Origin: Beroe forskalii
Lineage: Eukaryota > Ctenophora > Nuda > Beroida > Beroidae
DNA: 64,000 nt
NCBI GenBank assembly: GCA_011033025.1
Contig: WFMF01000485.1
Coordinates: 1-64,000 of the forward strand
Direction of reading: 5' to 3'
Of this stretch, positions 1 through 12,425 are shown one piece after another. The translations under genes and the position numbers were made by a program. The notes beneath the pieces are model-generated. The model was not told where the DNA came from. It did not search any database and saw only the letters and a program-made list of their open reading frames with translations. Position 1 is the stretch's first letter, and every line of letters begins with the position of its first letter.

Positions 1-821
1 CTCATGGTTATGGTGATCCCAAACATAGAAAAAATTTAAAAGATTCCCCTTCTCTGACTGAATTTTAGACCATTCAATCCGAAACCGCCCGAGAACGTTG
101 AGATTTGCAGACTTGGAGTGTGATTGAAGTTGTCAGGTCGGCTATATCCCCTTTTGCTTGTTACCCGGAAACAAATTATAGTCGGGGCCCTGTAAATTTA
201 AACGAGAGTTCTTGATCAATTTATAGGTTGGACCCGAGTAAAATCCCTTTCCTCCTCCCAAATTTTATTTATAGCCCCCCCCAAATTTTGACCAGGGCAT
301 CACCCCCGAGCAAACCCCGGATCCTACTCACATCTTCCATCACCACGCCACCCGCCCCTTCCATTTCCATTAAAAAATAACACACCCAACAGAAAACGGT
401 GACCCCCTAATCGGGTGACCCCCTTGACCTACTTTTTTTCCCACATTAACCAAAACACAAAAGGGGTTTGTTTTTCAAACATAAATCTGCACTGACTAAA
501 GCCCAAACCTTTCCAAAGCCCATATGGACCCCCGGGAAACCCAAAAAGGGAAAAATGTTACAATTCTTTGCATTTCTGACGTCTCAGCCCAAAACCTTAT
601 AATTTTTTAAAAATTTTTAAAGTTTTTTTAAGTCACGACCTGGGCGTGGCGCCTTTTGCGCGGGGGCAGGCAACGTCTGAAAAAACCCTTTCCCCTAACC
701 AGGGCTGGGCCCCAGAGTGGGGCGCGCTTTTTGGTTTGGGGGAAAGAACACCAACATGATCCCTTTTTCCCTTTGCTAAACACGTATATCCCTGTCTGCA
801 CTTAGCCTTTAACTTTTTGTC
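1..821. other. No gene recognised; AC-rich sequence
   Basis: I see no domain, exon with good splice sites, or RNA gene here. Runs of C and A are common and the GC content rises after about 640. An open frame on the minus strand around 633-953 comes from this GC-rich stretch and shows no recognisable protein features. Confidence 0.5.
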
Positions 822-972
822 CCGTAGGGTAGCGCGGCGCGCGTACGCACACCTTTGCGGGCTTAGGAAGTATATCCCTGTGTGGCTCGCGCGGCGCGCT
901 TCCCCAGCACAGTGTGTCCTGTAGTTTGTAGGGAAGCGCAGGCGCGTACACACACTTATGCGGGCTTAGGAA
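822..972. repeat. Two GC-rich repeat units, about 105 bp apart
   Basis: A block running from GTAGGG through a GCGCGTAC core to TGCGGGCTTAGGAA occurs at about 824-869 and again, slightly diverged, at about 928-972. A related phrase, TATATCCCTGT, occurs at 785 and 871. This is a degenerate tandem or foldback repeat of unknown origin. Confidence 0.6.
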
Positions 973-1034
973 TGTGCATACTTAAAAAATGCAATAACTG
1001 ATTGAATAAACTAGCCACAAAAAACAATAAAATA

Positions 1035-1156
1035 ACCATTAAATGGATCCCAGGACATAGTGACTATGATGGGAATGAAATTGCAGACTCACTAGCAAAA
1101 ATGGGGAGTCATTCTGACAACCAACATAAACACATTAAAATACCACACCTACCTTA
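1035..1156 (+). pseudogene. LINE fragment: RNase H domain, 5' part of a split copy
   Basis: The frame reads KWIPGHSDYDGNEIADSLAK, the C-terminal active-site region of the RNase H domain carried by I-type non-LTR retrotransposons and some other retroelements (family knowledge). It stops at about 1156, where a second retroelement fragment in the opposite orientation interrupts it. The downstream part of the same polyprotein resumes near 1985. The upstream reverse transcriptase is not present, so the copy is 5'-truncated and dead. Confidence 0.8.
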
Positions 1157-1975
1157 GAGTACCTTAGAGTCCGTTTAGCCGGGATCACAGATGGGCGACG
1201 TCAACATGCGAGTCTTCCAAGCCTGCCATTCTGGAACATCTCTGAAGATTCCATTCAAGAAGGCTGTTGCTGTTTACAGCAGTGTATCCTGTTGTTGGAG
1301 GTGTGTCGGGAAAGCTCTCAAGAAATCTTCCCCCAGAGCCACTTTGAATGAGTCAAGTGTGGACTGTTCGTTTACAGATTTGGGAAGAAGGTTCCAGAGA
1401 AGGGCTGCTTTCACTCCAAAGGAGTTGTGGTAGTGGGGTTGCTATGGATCTTGGGCTTTAGAGTTGAGGCTGGGGACAGCTACCTCAGGCCTAGCCTTAG
1501 ATTCTTCTTGAAGCTCATGCCAATGTCGTTTGGAGCAGCTCCAGTAGCTATTTTTCCATGTGTGGATAATAGTGTATCGCTCTCTGCGTCTCTGGAGTGA
1601 CATGAGTTTAAGGGTCTTTAGGCGTTCCTGTAGTTTTGTCCTTTACAGCTACTGATTTTCCTTGTGAAGTTTCGCTGGATGTTTTCGATATCTCTGATAT
1701 CTTCAACTTTCTGGGTTCCAAACAGGGCAGCAGTACTCCAATTTACTCCTCACCATTGTCTTGTACAAGGTAATCATGAGTGTGGGAGTTCTTGTAATGG
1801 AATACACTGAGGACCCAGGCAGCCACTTTCCTTGTTGATATCAGCATCTTCTGATGTGTGGTGTCCATGAGCAGTCATTTGAGAGCAAAACACCCAGGTC
1901 TCTTACAGTTTTGCTGGGCTCAATGGTTGTGCCGTCTGACAAGGTGTAACTGAGGAACTCTTGGGTAAAAGGCAG
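1157..1975 (-). pseudogene. LINE reverse-transcriptase C-terminal fragment (nested)
   Basis: Minus-strand reading, broken by stops and frameshifts, gives blocks typical of the thumb and C-terminal region of CR1/RTE-like reverse transcriptases. In order these are VRDLGVLLSND near 1890, MVRSKLEYCCPVWNP near 1720, RLKTLKLMSLQRRRERY near 1590, and WNLLPKSVNEQSTLDSFK near 1380. The fragment lies between the two halves of a plus-strand RNase H-type LINE. The simplest reading is that it inserted into that older element. It has no catalytic core and cannot be active. The family assignment is by motif memory only. Confidence 0.75.
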
Positions 1976-1984
1976 GTTCCTTAT

Positions 1985-2350
1985 CAATCATTTCTAAGCT
2001 GAAAAACTATTACAATGAAGCTCACATAAATAGATGGCAAATCAACAATCTCCACTATGACTGTTCATATCCATTAAACTGTCTGCTTAAAAAATGCAAC
2101 TTCAACCTACCAAAACTGAGCTATATAATACTAAATCTGCCAACAAAATCCCTGCACATCCTGCTAAAAATAATCACAGGACATAACAACCTCAACAGCC
2201 ACTTACATAGAATGAACATGGCACTAGAACCTCTCTGTGAATTCAGTGACCTCCAAAACTCAGGGATAGACCCAATATTCTGCCCAGACGAAACAGCTAT
2301 GCATATAATAGAAGATTGCCCGCTTTCGCCATACAAGAATCACCACTTCA
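1985..2350 (+). pseudogene. LINE fragment: post-RNase H region, 3' part of the split copy
   Basis: One open frame reads LKNYYNEAHINRWQINN, then LLKIITGHNNLNSHLHRMN, then a degenerate Cys/His cluster (PLCEF, FCPDETAMHIIEDCP). This order follows RNase H in I-clade and related LINE polyproteins, where a C-x2-C...H-x4-C zinc-binding end is usual. One expected Cys is replaced by Ser (CEFS). With the fragment at 1035-1156 it makes one interrupted polyprotein end. Confidence 0.75.
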
Positions 2351-2920
2351 AAATTTCAGGGTGACACTAATAGAAATTTTAAACAGCAAACCCACTTCTA
2401 CAACACTGCAATATCTTAAAATTTTTTGACAAATCAGACTGCTTCAAAAAAGTCCCACAGTTCACAAAGCCTATATCCCCAAGAAGATAAAAATAAGACC
2501 ACCATTACCTACTGTTCCAGGCAGTATCCTGGAACTGGGCTTTGCCCATTGAGCCCAGTTAAAACTCAATCGATGGGAATATGATTTGTACAGTCTGGTC
2601 GGATCAGGCCACCCTGTGATCCACTAGACTAAGGGAGATGGTACATAGCCATCTTCGGCTGACAGCTGACCTAATCTGCAGGCAAGCCTTGACTTGCAGT
2701 CTGTTTGAAGCCATGGGCTGGTAGAACTCAGACCTGCGTGGTCCAGGACTGGGTTCTGCTCTCAGCTCAGGATATAACCCGGCAGTCGGTGCTAAAACCA
2801 CCAGGAGTTCACACCCTTGGCCTAGTGTATAGGGAAGTCTCCATGCTCCGCATGGCTGCCACCGGCCTGGTTGATTAAACCGACCATGGCCACTTTTACT
2901 ACTACTACTACTACTACTTT
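2351..2920 (+). mobile_element. LINE 3' untranslated end with ACT-repeat tail
   Basis: Sequence continues from the LINE coding remnant through a small hairpin (ACTGGGC near 2532 pairing with GCCCAGT near 2553) to an ACT trinucleotide tract at about 2897-2919. Non-LTR elements of several clades end in short tandem repeats instead of poly-A, so I place the element's 3' end here. No target-site duplication could be defined, because the 5' end is missing. Confidence 0.6.
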
Positions 2921-3604
2921 TGTGTTGCATTGCGTTGTTGTTTCTATATTCACATCCATTCAAATGGAGGGAGATTTCAGCCTTTTACTCTTCTTTTGTA
3001 TTTTTCTGTTTTTAGCATTAATTCATTATGTTTTACAATTTTGATATGAATTTCTAATTCTTGTAATTTTCATCCAGAGAAGTAGAGGACCAGTGGATGG
3101 ATCCAGGTTATTTGTGTCCTTTTACATTGCACATTAATGAGAGTGTTAGTAAGTGTTGAACTTTATTGCTTATAGCATTGACTGAAGGGGACTCTATAGT
3201 GAAACTATAAAATTGCAAAAATGGATTCAAATCAGAACTAATTTACACTGCAAGCTTTACTGCCAGTTTTGAGAATATAACATTGAAAATATGGCTTGAC
3301 TACAAAGATGACGGTATTTGTTCTACAAAGAAGACATTGAAAATGTATAGGTATATTATTTCTCCTCTTCAGAAAAAACATTTGGTAATTACCACTTTCT
3401 TCAGTTAGTTTCTTCAGCATTTTCCTGGCAAAATATTCCATGCAATAATTTTATTAAACTATCTTCTTTTGTTAGAATTCCTTCTTTTTGTGAGAATTGA
3501 ATATCTAATGAAATGCACAGATAATTTCCATCCATCATAGATCCCTCAGTGGTGAAATACCCTTTCTTCACACTTAGCTCTTCAAAAGTTGATAAAGACA
3601 TTCA
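2921..3604. other. No feature recognised
   Basis: AT-rich sequence. Two overlapping minus-strand frames of about 66 residues (3238-3601) have no recognisable motif and no supporting splice signals. Confidence 0.4.
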
Positions 3605-3890
3605 TGTAAGCATGTAGGGGTGCCCCCCCCCCCTCCGGACGTCCGCATTTCCATTGAAAATCTTTTGTGTCATCATTTTTATGCCCTTTTTTCTCAAATA
3701 TGGTGACAGAATTAACTTTATTATTTGACTCAATGTCGAAAATCTAAGTCAAAATTGTAAAAGATCGACTATTTTCAAGTGAAAAAAGACACTCAAATTG
3801 GCCAAAATTTTCATAAATGCTGACGTCCGCATTTGGTCAAACACCCCCTCCCCCCTCTTTGCAGACGTCCTTTATGGATGGCCCCTATGG
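3605..3890. mobile_element. Degenerate foldback element, copy 1
   Basis: The right end reads TTTATGGATGGCCCC, matching the right end of the better-preserved copy at 3982-4294. Both copies contain GCAGACGTC-type phrases and C-rich or G-rich tracts near their ends. The left end here is a poly-C tract followed by GGACGTCCGCATTT. No coding capacity. Confidence 0.55.
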
Positions 3891-3981
3891 AAATTCAGAA
3901 TGAAGCACACATGAATGGTTACTAGCTTGTTGTTTGGTTTAATTAGCCATTGGGCAGTTGAAAAACATGCAATGGACATAA

Positions 3982-4294
3982 GGGGCCATCCATAAAGGAG
4001 GTCCACAATGAGGGGGGTGTCTGGCTAATGCAGACGTTTGCAGACATAGGAGGAGGTGGGCATTTTGCCAAATGCGTTGTCGCAATATATGGAAATTTTA
4101 GTCGATTTGACAGGTATTTTACTAAAAAATCGTAAAATTTTGTGCCCAAAATTGATGACTGTAAAGAATTTTAGGAAAAATGCAGATGTCTGGGGGAAAG
4201 GGAGGGGTTTCCGGGATGCAGAAGATTGTGGACTAGGGGGAGGGAGGGGTCTAGAATGGCTTAAATTTTGCAGACATCCTTTATGGATGGCCCC
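3982..4294. mobile_element. Foldback MITE-like element, copy 2
   Basis: Terminal inverted repeats: GGGGCCATCCATAAAGGA at the left and TCCTTTATGGATGGCCCC at the right. The interior is AT-rich with G-rich subterminal stretches. At about 313 bp with no gene, it fits a miniature inverted-repeat transposable element. The superfamily is unassigned. Confidence 0.75.
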
Positions 4295-4464
4295 CAATGA
4301 CACTGGTTCCTTCAATTACAATATGTTAATCATTTGCTTTCTTTTCAATCATCAAATTTAATCACAGAAATCATGAATTTTGAAATAACTTACAATGTGG
4401 AGAAGTTAGATAAAAGTCTTCTTGTACAATAATGCAGCTGAGATTTTAAAATTTTTGACACTTT

Positions 4465-4690
4465 GCCCAGTACACGACATTTCATCTCAGGGCACTTCAT
4501 CTCCCTGTCTTGCCCTAAACATAACCCTAACCATAATTGGAACACTAACTCTTACCCATACCCAAACCTGAACCCTAACCTAGACTCTTACCTTAGCATA
4601 GAGTTGACATATTGCGAGATGAAGTGCAGTGAGATGAAGTGTCGCAAGATGAAATGTCCGTTCCCCACCAAATGTCCGTTCCCCATCAAA
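4465..4690. repeat. Inverted repeat with GAGATGAAGTG units and CCCTAA-like interior
   Basis: CATTTCATCTC/CACTTCATCTC near 4478-4504 is answered by GAGATGAAGTG, GAGATGAAGTG and AGATGAAATG near 4615-4657, making a foldback. The interior holds irregular CCCTAA/CCTGAA/CCATAA repeats, and the right end has two GTCCGTTCCCCA copies. Probably a small non-autonomous element. Confidence 0.55.
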
Positions 4691-7600
4691 GTTTCATGCC
4701 ATTTTCAGGCTGTTTATTTATATCACCATTATAACTCTCTTTTTCATTTAGGAAGTACAACCATATTGATGTCTCTCCATCTCGGTGAGTTTTTAAAGAT
4801 TATTTCGATCTTTTAAGTATAGTACCAACCTTATGTTTTCAGAGATTAATGTGGTGTTTTAGAGATGCAATATAGGAATTGAATCTTGGTTTTTCGTCAT
4901 CTCCTGGTTTAACCTGATAGGAGGCTCTTTATTGTCACTAGAGTTTTTAAAACACCCATTAGTACAGTAAGACTGATTAAAAATCAACATAAATATTACC
5001 CACATCAATGTGCTGAATTTATCTCATGGTTCATCACCATTTGCTTACTTACTACATTAGTAAAATAGTGTTCACCATTTCAAGCGGTCTCATGCAATCT
5101 AGCAGAAGATTGTATCTTTAGATATTCTATAAGTTATACCTATCAAATACGTGGATAGCAAGCAGTTTATACTTAAAATATAAGTAGAGAACTCTCATCT
5201 AAATCTTAAAGCTTTCTTGATTGAAGTGAGCCGAAATGTTATTGTGATATTGCCAGACTTTAAAGAATAAACTGTGTAGTTGTACTTGTAACTTTGTAAC
5301 GTAATATCTCTCTCGATCTCTCATGCGAAACTAAAAAATATAAAACTTTAAAAGCATTTCATACAGTACATATGATTTGCTTGAAAATTATTCCTTTTTA
5401 TGTCTTGTCACACGCTTGTTAAATCATTCAGACCTACCTTCAACGTTTTTAATGTTCAAACAATATAATATATATAATTATACTACTTGTGGTGCGAATG
5501 TTAAAAAGAAAAAGTGTCTGCATTCAAGACCACATTTAATGTAAGAAAGGATTTAGAGTTGCATGCACTACATAAATTACAATATATTAGAATATTCTTA
5601 TATCATGTGAGATATTATTCTGCAAAACAAAGTGCACACAGTTAACTCAGCTAGTGTAGGATTGAAGTATTATTTGGACAGAGTTTTGTAACATGGTGTC
5701 TTGGTTGGTGTAGAATTGATGGTTTATTGTACCAAAATAACTGGGCATTTCTAGAACATTCTTCTGTCATCCAAATAGATTTTTACCCCATGAAATCGGT
5801 ATGAAATTGCTTAATGACGAATGTAGCGTGGTAAAGTTTGGTGCTCTTCCTCCTTCTATACAGAATATAAATCCAAACTGACCGTGTTTTTTGCTCGGTT
5901 TCACGGGTGTTCTGACCAAAACAAATTCTTTGACGCCAGCTAATTCACGTTATGCTAAAAATGCTAAGTTGTTTGCACTAAGCATGCAATGTAGACGATG
6001 CTGCTCGCTCATTATCAGCATTTATATGTACAATATATATAAGTGTGCCGGTTTTCTTTCCTAATTAGACGAAAATATTCAAAAATTATACGGATTTATG
6101 TACGATCACATCAACACTTTTTTCTGGAATGGTAAATTGAAAGGAAGATATTTAATAGGTACGGTCTTGGTATGATCTTGCGATGCTATCAAAACAAAAA
6201 TTTACTCAAGTCCTTTTGCTGTATTACTTTCAGATACAGAAAAATCAGAAATATTTTCAAATCTCAGAGTTAGAGAATTCGTACACAGCAATATGTAATC
6301 CATTGTTATAAACCATCTAGAGATAAAATATCATATATTCATCCACAACCAGGAATGAGATTTAGAACACACAATTTAGACTTGTATCACATGTGTGGTT
6401 ATATAATATATCCCCGGACAAATACTACAAACATCCTAAAACACCGTCATTTCCATGACTTAGAAAGGGTATAATCACTGACATCACAGAGTCCATTGCT
6501 CGCAAGGGGACTCGTTCAGTAGACTTATTGTCGATGTTATGCTCTGTTCCAGTAAGCTCCAGTGGGGGATTTCGCGTTGTAAATCCCATTATATTATGTT
6601 CTGACGGTCCTTATTAACGTATTATATGTAAAGTCGTGTAATCATGGGAGTTTCTTGTGTGTACGATGCCTCTCGGATATATCCTTGTGTGGATTGTGGT
6701 TGAGTGGAGGTGGTTGGAGGTGGGTGGGTGTAAGTGAGTGTGGGTGGGTGAGTGAGTCGGACTGCCACCACAAGGGAAGGCTCTATAAGATGGCTCTGAG
6801 TTAGGACCGAGATGGGTTGGACCGAGGATGTGTATTCCATTTGACGTGTTGTACAATGCGTGGCTGGCATGGTGGTGGAAGGACGATGTTACACTAGGTC
6901 CATGATATGCTGTGTTACGTCTATTTTGTGGTTATTTTATGAGCATGCTTAGAAAAGACTGGTAGCTATACTCCCTGAAATAGAGTCAGGGCATTCACCA
7001 TTTTCACGGGGTGACTGGTTGCTGGGTCTTTCCTGGGCTCTAGTCAGTCAGAGTCTTCATTTAGTGCATTATATATAACATGAACTGGTGTGAGCATTTA
7101 AAAAACTGGTCATTAATCTTGAAACAATCACGTTCTCTGTGCTGGTTGTTATAAATGACACGAGGTTGTTTGTGTGGGAGCTTTCAAATATCATGTGCTT
7201 ATAATCATCTACAGCCTTGTTTTCATTAGACTGATATAAGTTCGGGTTCATAATTTCGTGACGAATATAGCAACCAACGATCTGTAAATATCTGTAATTT
7301 GTATCTTTGTTGATGGTACCTATTATAATTATAGACCACGAAATCTGTATCATGTGCCTTCTATAATTATATCCTGCTCTTTGTCGTATATGTTATCTTG
7401 AAGAGAACGAATTCGAAAAACGCAAAATAGAAATTGTTAAAGTGCATATTAAGTGCGGTTTTTCTCAAACCGCTGACCAGCATAGAATTAAAGAGATATT
7501 AAGAGCTGACCAGCCTTGAATTATAGAGATATAGCCACTAATTTTTTCTGATCCTTAGCCACCCTGGTCCACTGAGTCAAGTTAACAGTCTCCTTTGTAA

Positions 7601-8384
7601 ACTTAATAACTGCTGTGGCTTGTACCTTCAACCAAAGCTTATGTAAGATTATTATGAATCATATTCAAATTTATTAGATGAGTAGTGTAATATCCTGTGC
7701 CGGATAAGCTTTGATATGTTAATCTACAAACCAAGCTTTGATATACTATGTTAATCTACAAACCAAGCTTTGACATATTATGTTAAGATGTTAATCTACA
7801 ATTCAAGGGCAAAAAGGTTGAGGTGTGTTGGATTTGATGGTTGAATAAGAGTTCCCATAAGAACACGTGAAACTCCGAAATGAGGTTCTGGTAGAAGCCT
7901 TACTATTTCTTTGGATGTTTAGTGTACGTGGTTACCATTTGAAGTAGTACCTACCTGAATTATATTTTCTTTCTGATTAATAAGAATATTTCTTTCCGCA
8001 GAAAATGTCGTAAAACGGCATGTAGTTGTTTTGTTTATTAGTTGAAATTGCGGCGACTTGAAGTTACTTACTTCGATACTCCGAGAGATTTGAGGAGAAA
8101 TTTTAGGAGATTTTTTGGAGGGATTTTAGGACAGATTTTAGGAGATTTCCAGGATATTCAACACTGACTTGTAGACATGAGTCTACATAGACATAATATA
8201 AAGACAAGCAGTTTATTAAAATCCCTAAAAACTCCTACCGGATTTGGAGCGGAATTCGTTGAAATGTTTTTCTAATCAAGTTAAAGTATACTATCGACAC
8301 CCACACACATTACATTTTACCCTGATGACGTACAGTCTACATCGGAATATAGCTACAGCGAGTACGGAAAACAGGCGAATAATC
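4691..8384. other. AT-rich intergenic DNA with short local repeats; no gene seen
   Basis: No coding exon or RNA gene could be supported. Local structure includes a G/T-rich GGGTG/GAGTG stretch at about 6712-6760, a duplicated GCTGACCAGC...AGAGATAT phrase at 7470-7548, three copies of a unit containing TTAATCTACAAACCAAGCTTTGA at 7705-7800 (roughly 40 bp each), and TTTTAGGAGA repeats at 8100-8150. Confidence 0.5.
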
Positions 8385-8423
8385 GTCACTAACGCTCCAT
8401 GCTAACCCCTGATAATGACGTCA
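8385..8423 (+). promoter_or_regulatory. 39-bp dispersed motif, site 1
   Basis: Starts GTCACTAACG and ends in the full TGATAATGACGTCA block (GATA-type plus CRE-type site). Exactly 39 bp from the first G to the last A, like most other copies in this window. Confidence 0.6.
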
Positions 8424-9212
8424 TTCCTCAAGTAATATTCGTGTAGGACACCTATAATTGCATTGACACAACTACACCCGAATCAGCACTTGTTGAAATG
8501 TTTTCACTTTGTCCTGAGAATATTGAAGTATTGAGAAATTTGCATTGATTTTCGAGGGCTGTGTTTGTTAATAATATAATTGCTGTATATCAAAATTCAA
8601 AAGTGATGAAATGGATTTAGAATATTTAATAATGTGTCGGGGATTTTTGATGAAAATCTGATGGACAATGAATGAGACTGAGTAAATGTGTGAGGCTGGA
8701 TTTGTGCGACAAATGATGTTTTTTTCTCAACGTATTTCTGAGTATTGACCTTATTCAAAGTAAAATAAAAGTTACCGATTCAACGAATTCTTATCGACAA
8801 AGAAGATTGATTCGTGTCGGTTGAACTGGAAAAACGATAACTTGTAGGTTTTAAGATCCATGGTGTGCGAAGTAGTCCAAACCAAACTTTACCAAGAAGC
8901 CAAGTAAAATCTTCCATTTGTAGTCAGGAAAGTAGGATTTAGGATTGCTAGAATTCCCAAAAGTCATTATTACCAGCCTCCAAAACTGTCTTTTTGAACT
9001 GACATTATTTGACTAAATTTGAGTATATTTTGAGTATATTTGACAATAATTGAACTGACTATCTTTTTACGGTGCTCATATAAGCCTCGCATGTTTATAA
9101 ACATATATCCTACCCCAAAGAAGGGCTGATGAGGGTAATTAGCAGCCAGGCAGGAGACCCACTTAAATATCGATTACCTAATTAGGGTCCTGTAAGAGAC
9201 ATCACATTGTGG

Positions 9213-9213
<1 letters not shown>

Positions 9214-9243
<30 letters not shown>
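9214..9243. repeat. GA dinucleotide microsatellite
   Basis: About 30 bp of uninterrupted AG repeats, apart from the boundary bases. Confidence 0.95.
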
Positions 9244-9245
<2 letters not shown>

Positions 9246-9842
9246 TGTGCCAAAGTTGTGAATTGCAAATTGCCGCTTATTATGACACCTATAGTATATG
9301 TGATCACTGAGCAATAGGCAGGGGTTGTTATAGTGGTTTGAGTGACAAATAGCTCACAGCATGTCAATATTCCAGGTATGTAACAATGATTCAATGATGC
9401 CTAGACAGCCCGGTTCAAGCTTGAAGTAGATAAGTAACCAGCCAAACCATCTAGATTTATTCTAATCGGCGACAAGTGTCTTAGAGAAAAAAGGCCCCTA
9501 ACGAAAAATTGAGATTTTATTCATTTGTGGGCGTGATGAAGTTAGATGCTCTTAGTCCTGCCTTAAACCTCTAATGTGCTCATTCCATCCAGATTATGGA
9601 ACCAATTTACTTTAAAGTTGTAGATTTAAAGAGATAGGACTTTTTACGCGTTTGAAATCGCGATTTTCTGAGGATCTAACATGATAATTTGAAGAATTCT
9701 CATCGTTTGTTTTACCGGTTGCTCTTACACATAACGTTTATTATTTAAACTGTACTCTGCAGTGTAACTATGGCGACGCCTGAACTCAAACCTGACCTAT
9801 GTACTACCAAACACATCACACTGCAAAAGCAGATGGTTTGGT

Positions 9843-9881
9843 GTAATCAACTCACCACTCTAATCCCTGATAATGACATCA
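9843..9881 (+). promoter_or_regulatory. 39-bp dispersed motif, site 2
   Basis: Starts GTAATCAACTCACCACTC and ends TGATAATGACATCA. It carries one substitution in the CRE core (ACATCA for ACGTCA). Length 39 bp. Confidence 0.6.
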
Positions 9882-10127
9882 CGAATAGACACCTAATAGT
9901 ATATCCCCGACCACTTTATCATCACTAATATAAATAGCAGTTAAAATCACCTCCTTGCACTACAACTACTACAAATCCTTATCATGCCTTAATCATCCAC
10001 TAATCGGAGTCTAATTCGAGGAATTGTTTTTTAATCACCAATCACTCATTAACTCACTCCCACACCACCTTCCTTCAGAGGATCAGAATCTTTACAGAAA
10101 ATACGGTTGAAAAGTAGGTCATGTGCC

Positions 10128-10166
10128 GTAGTCAACTCACCATTAAAAACCCTGAAAATGACGTCA
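10128..10166 (+). promoter_or_regulatory. 39-bp dispersed motif, site 3
   Basis: Starts GTAGTCAACTCACCATT and ends CTGAAAATGACGTCA. The GATA part is changed (GAAAAT), the CRE is intact. Length 39 bp. Confidence 0.6.
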
Positions 10167-10622
10167 TTGGCCATTGCCAAGCCTCAACCCCCTGTTTCAC
10201 GCTGCACCTAATATAGCATTAATGATCTGTTCAAAGCGAATTAAGTGCACTCATCCGATATAAATATAATAGCGTGTACCACTAAAACGATCTAATCATT
10301 GATTTGTAATGATTTAAGAGCATTAGAATTAATTCAGTACGTCTCATTAGCACAGGTACAGTGAATATATGTATAAAGTTAGGCGTATCTTCAGCATATC
10401 AAGTGTCCATATCGAATAGCCCTCAAAGCTGATAGTTCATGATTTATCGTACCAAAAAATATTGCAGATTAGCCTTGTGTGGCAATTTTACAATAAAAAT
10501 GACCAATATTCCAATCAATCTTGATGTTGAAAAAGTGATGCAATATAAAGCTGATGGTTTCTCCATTTTGTTACATGTTGTCTGAGAATACTGAGAAAAC
10601 CTACCGAGGGTGACCAATCCAT

Positions 10623-10770
10623 AATCGGACGATTCATTCACAATTCTCTGTTCGAAGTTTCGAAGTTTTTTAAATCTGATTCTTAGTATTGTATTGAAAT
10701 CGGACGATTCATTCACGATTCTATGTTCGAATTTTCGAAGTTTTTGAAATCTGATTCTTAGTATTGAAAA
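10623..10770. repeat. Tandem duplication, period 76 bp, two copies
   Basis: ATCGGACGATTCATTCAC begins at 10623 and again at 10699. Both copies run through TCGAAGTTTTT to CTGATTCTTAGTATTG with a few mismatches. Confidence 0.85.
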
Positions 10771-11597
10771 CTTCGTCCTTCTAGCATTGAATAAGGTGCC
10801 ATATTTTGCAACCTGTGATAAGAAGGAGCTGGTAATATGAGATCATTATCATGGTTGAAATGATGAGTCCAGAAAATCATTGTTTTTCGGAAATGACTTG
10901 GGGCTGAGCATTTTTTCGGAAACACCTAAGCTTTGTTTCGGAAATGCAAAATAAAACGTTACTTAAATATGCATTGTACTTAAGTCATACTTAAGTAAAG
11001 TTTCGGAACAGACCCCAGAACATCACTTTGCTATTTTCCTGTGTCTCCGTCTTTTTCGCCTTACGAAGCGCCAGCTTCTATCAAACATAGAAACAGATAT
11101 AAAAACATAGAAATATCCTACATCTATAGAAATATATCCTTCATACATAGAAACATATCCTACATAGAGATCATGATTTTAGGTTCCGGATATGTATGCG
11201 ACACATAACATACACCATATAACCATTGGGTGCAATGCACAACAGTATCTCCAAACCTCCTCATTATCTCTCATCAGTGTTTGTAATATACGACTTGTCC
11301 TATATAATATGTGATTTGACCTACTTCTCTACTTCGCCCTCAGTTTTCCAGAACCAAGTACTCTAGAGTATATCACGGAATAATACATGAGATATATATT
11401 ATAACTGCGCCTTCAGTGACCAGTGTAAAGTACAGAGTTCATAGACCTACTGAAGAGAGCTCAGGGTGTATAAGTTTTTGAATATATACCTGAATATACT
11501 AATATAGTGATATACTTGTATGATGCAGGAGTGAGTCCACATAATATATATATCTCTTCCTCATATATCTCCTTATCTTGTTTAGAGCTGCTCTGAC

Positions 11598-11636
11598 GTC
11601 ATCAATGTGCTATTAAAAACCCTGACAATGACGTCA
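11598..11636 (+). promoter_or_regulatory. 39-bp dispersed motif, site 4
   Basis: Begins inside a full TGACGTCA (11594-11601) and ends CTGACAATGACGTCA, so a CRE-type octamer lies at both ends. Length 39 bp. Confidence 0.65.
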
Positions 11637-12386
11637 TTATATACCAACAATCCCTCTTAGGATATCTCTCTTTATATATAAACAATTTAAACAATTAAAC
11701 AATTGTAATTTTGTTCATATTGTACATTGGCAATGTAATCAAAGATAATATTTCTCTTAACAAACACACTGAAATGTTGAAATTAGGATTTGATGGGGAT
11801 TGGGTTAAAAATTTCACTAACAGAATTTGGGATTAAAATAGGCTAATACTGCTATAGGTATAAGGAGAGTCGTGTATGCTTCCTCAACAAAAGAGATATT
11901 ATATGCTAATTGTTGGTACCTGCAAGTAAGAGAGATATGCCTTGAACTTCACATATAAGAGGGTATATAATGTGGATGTGAACTTAGCCTGGACTGACAT
12001 GGACAGTTTCCATGTCAGATTGGAGACTGTAAACCTTTCAAAAGGCAACTTCACGTTTTATTTCTCCATATTTTGCCATCTTCATGTTTTATTTCTCCAT
12101 ATTTCTGCCATGTCTTCAGCAGTTCTCCTGTGACTGTGGCAGTTCCGTAGTTCCTAAAGTCTAAACCTATCATTCTATAAACCTGTACATGTGTTTTGTA
12201 CGTGTTTTGTTCTAAGCATGGTTTGGAATGATGAATTGATGGCGTTTAATACTTTAATATCACCTATTTTTGTGTCCCACTTGTAGACTTCATGGCACGT
12301 TCAAATCATCAGCTCCTGATTGCGTGAACTGATAAAAGGTATGCTAGTTATTTACAGATACCCACTTTCAACACAGAGTGATTCTC

Positions 12387-12425
12387 GTCATCAACACACC
12401 ATTCTAACCCCTGATAATGACGTCA
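12387..12425 (+). promoter_or_regulatory. 39-bp dispersed motif, site 5
   Basis: Starts GTCATCAACACACCATTC and ends TGATAATGACGTCA, followed by CTCTCA. Close to the consensus throughout. Length 39 bp. Confidence 0.7.

Noticed and set aside
4515-4600. CCCTAA-like units as an interstitial telomere
   Set aside because: Units are irregular (CCATAA, CCTGAA, CTTACC) and lie inside a foldback element. Not a true telomeric array.
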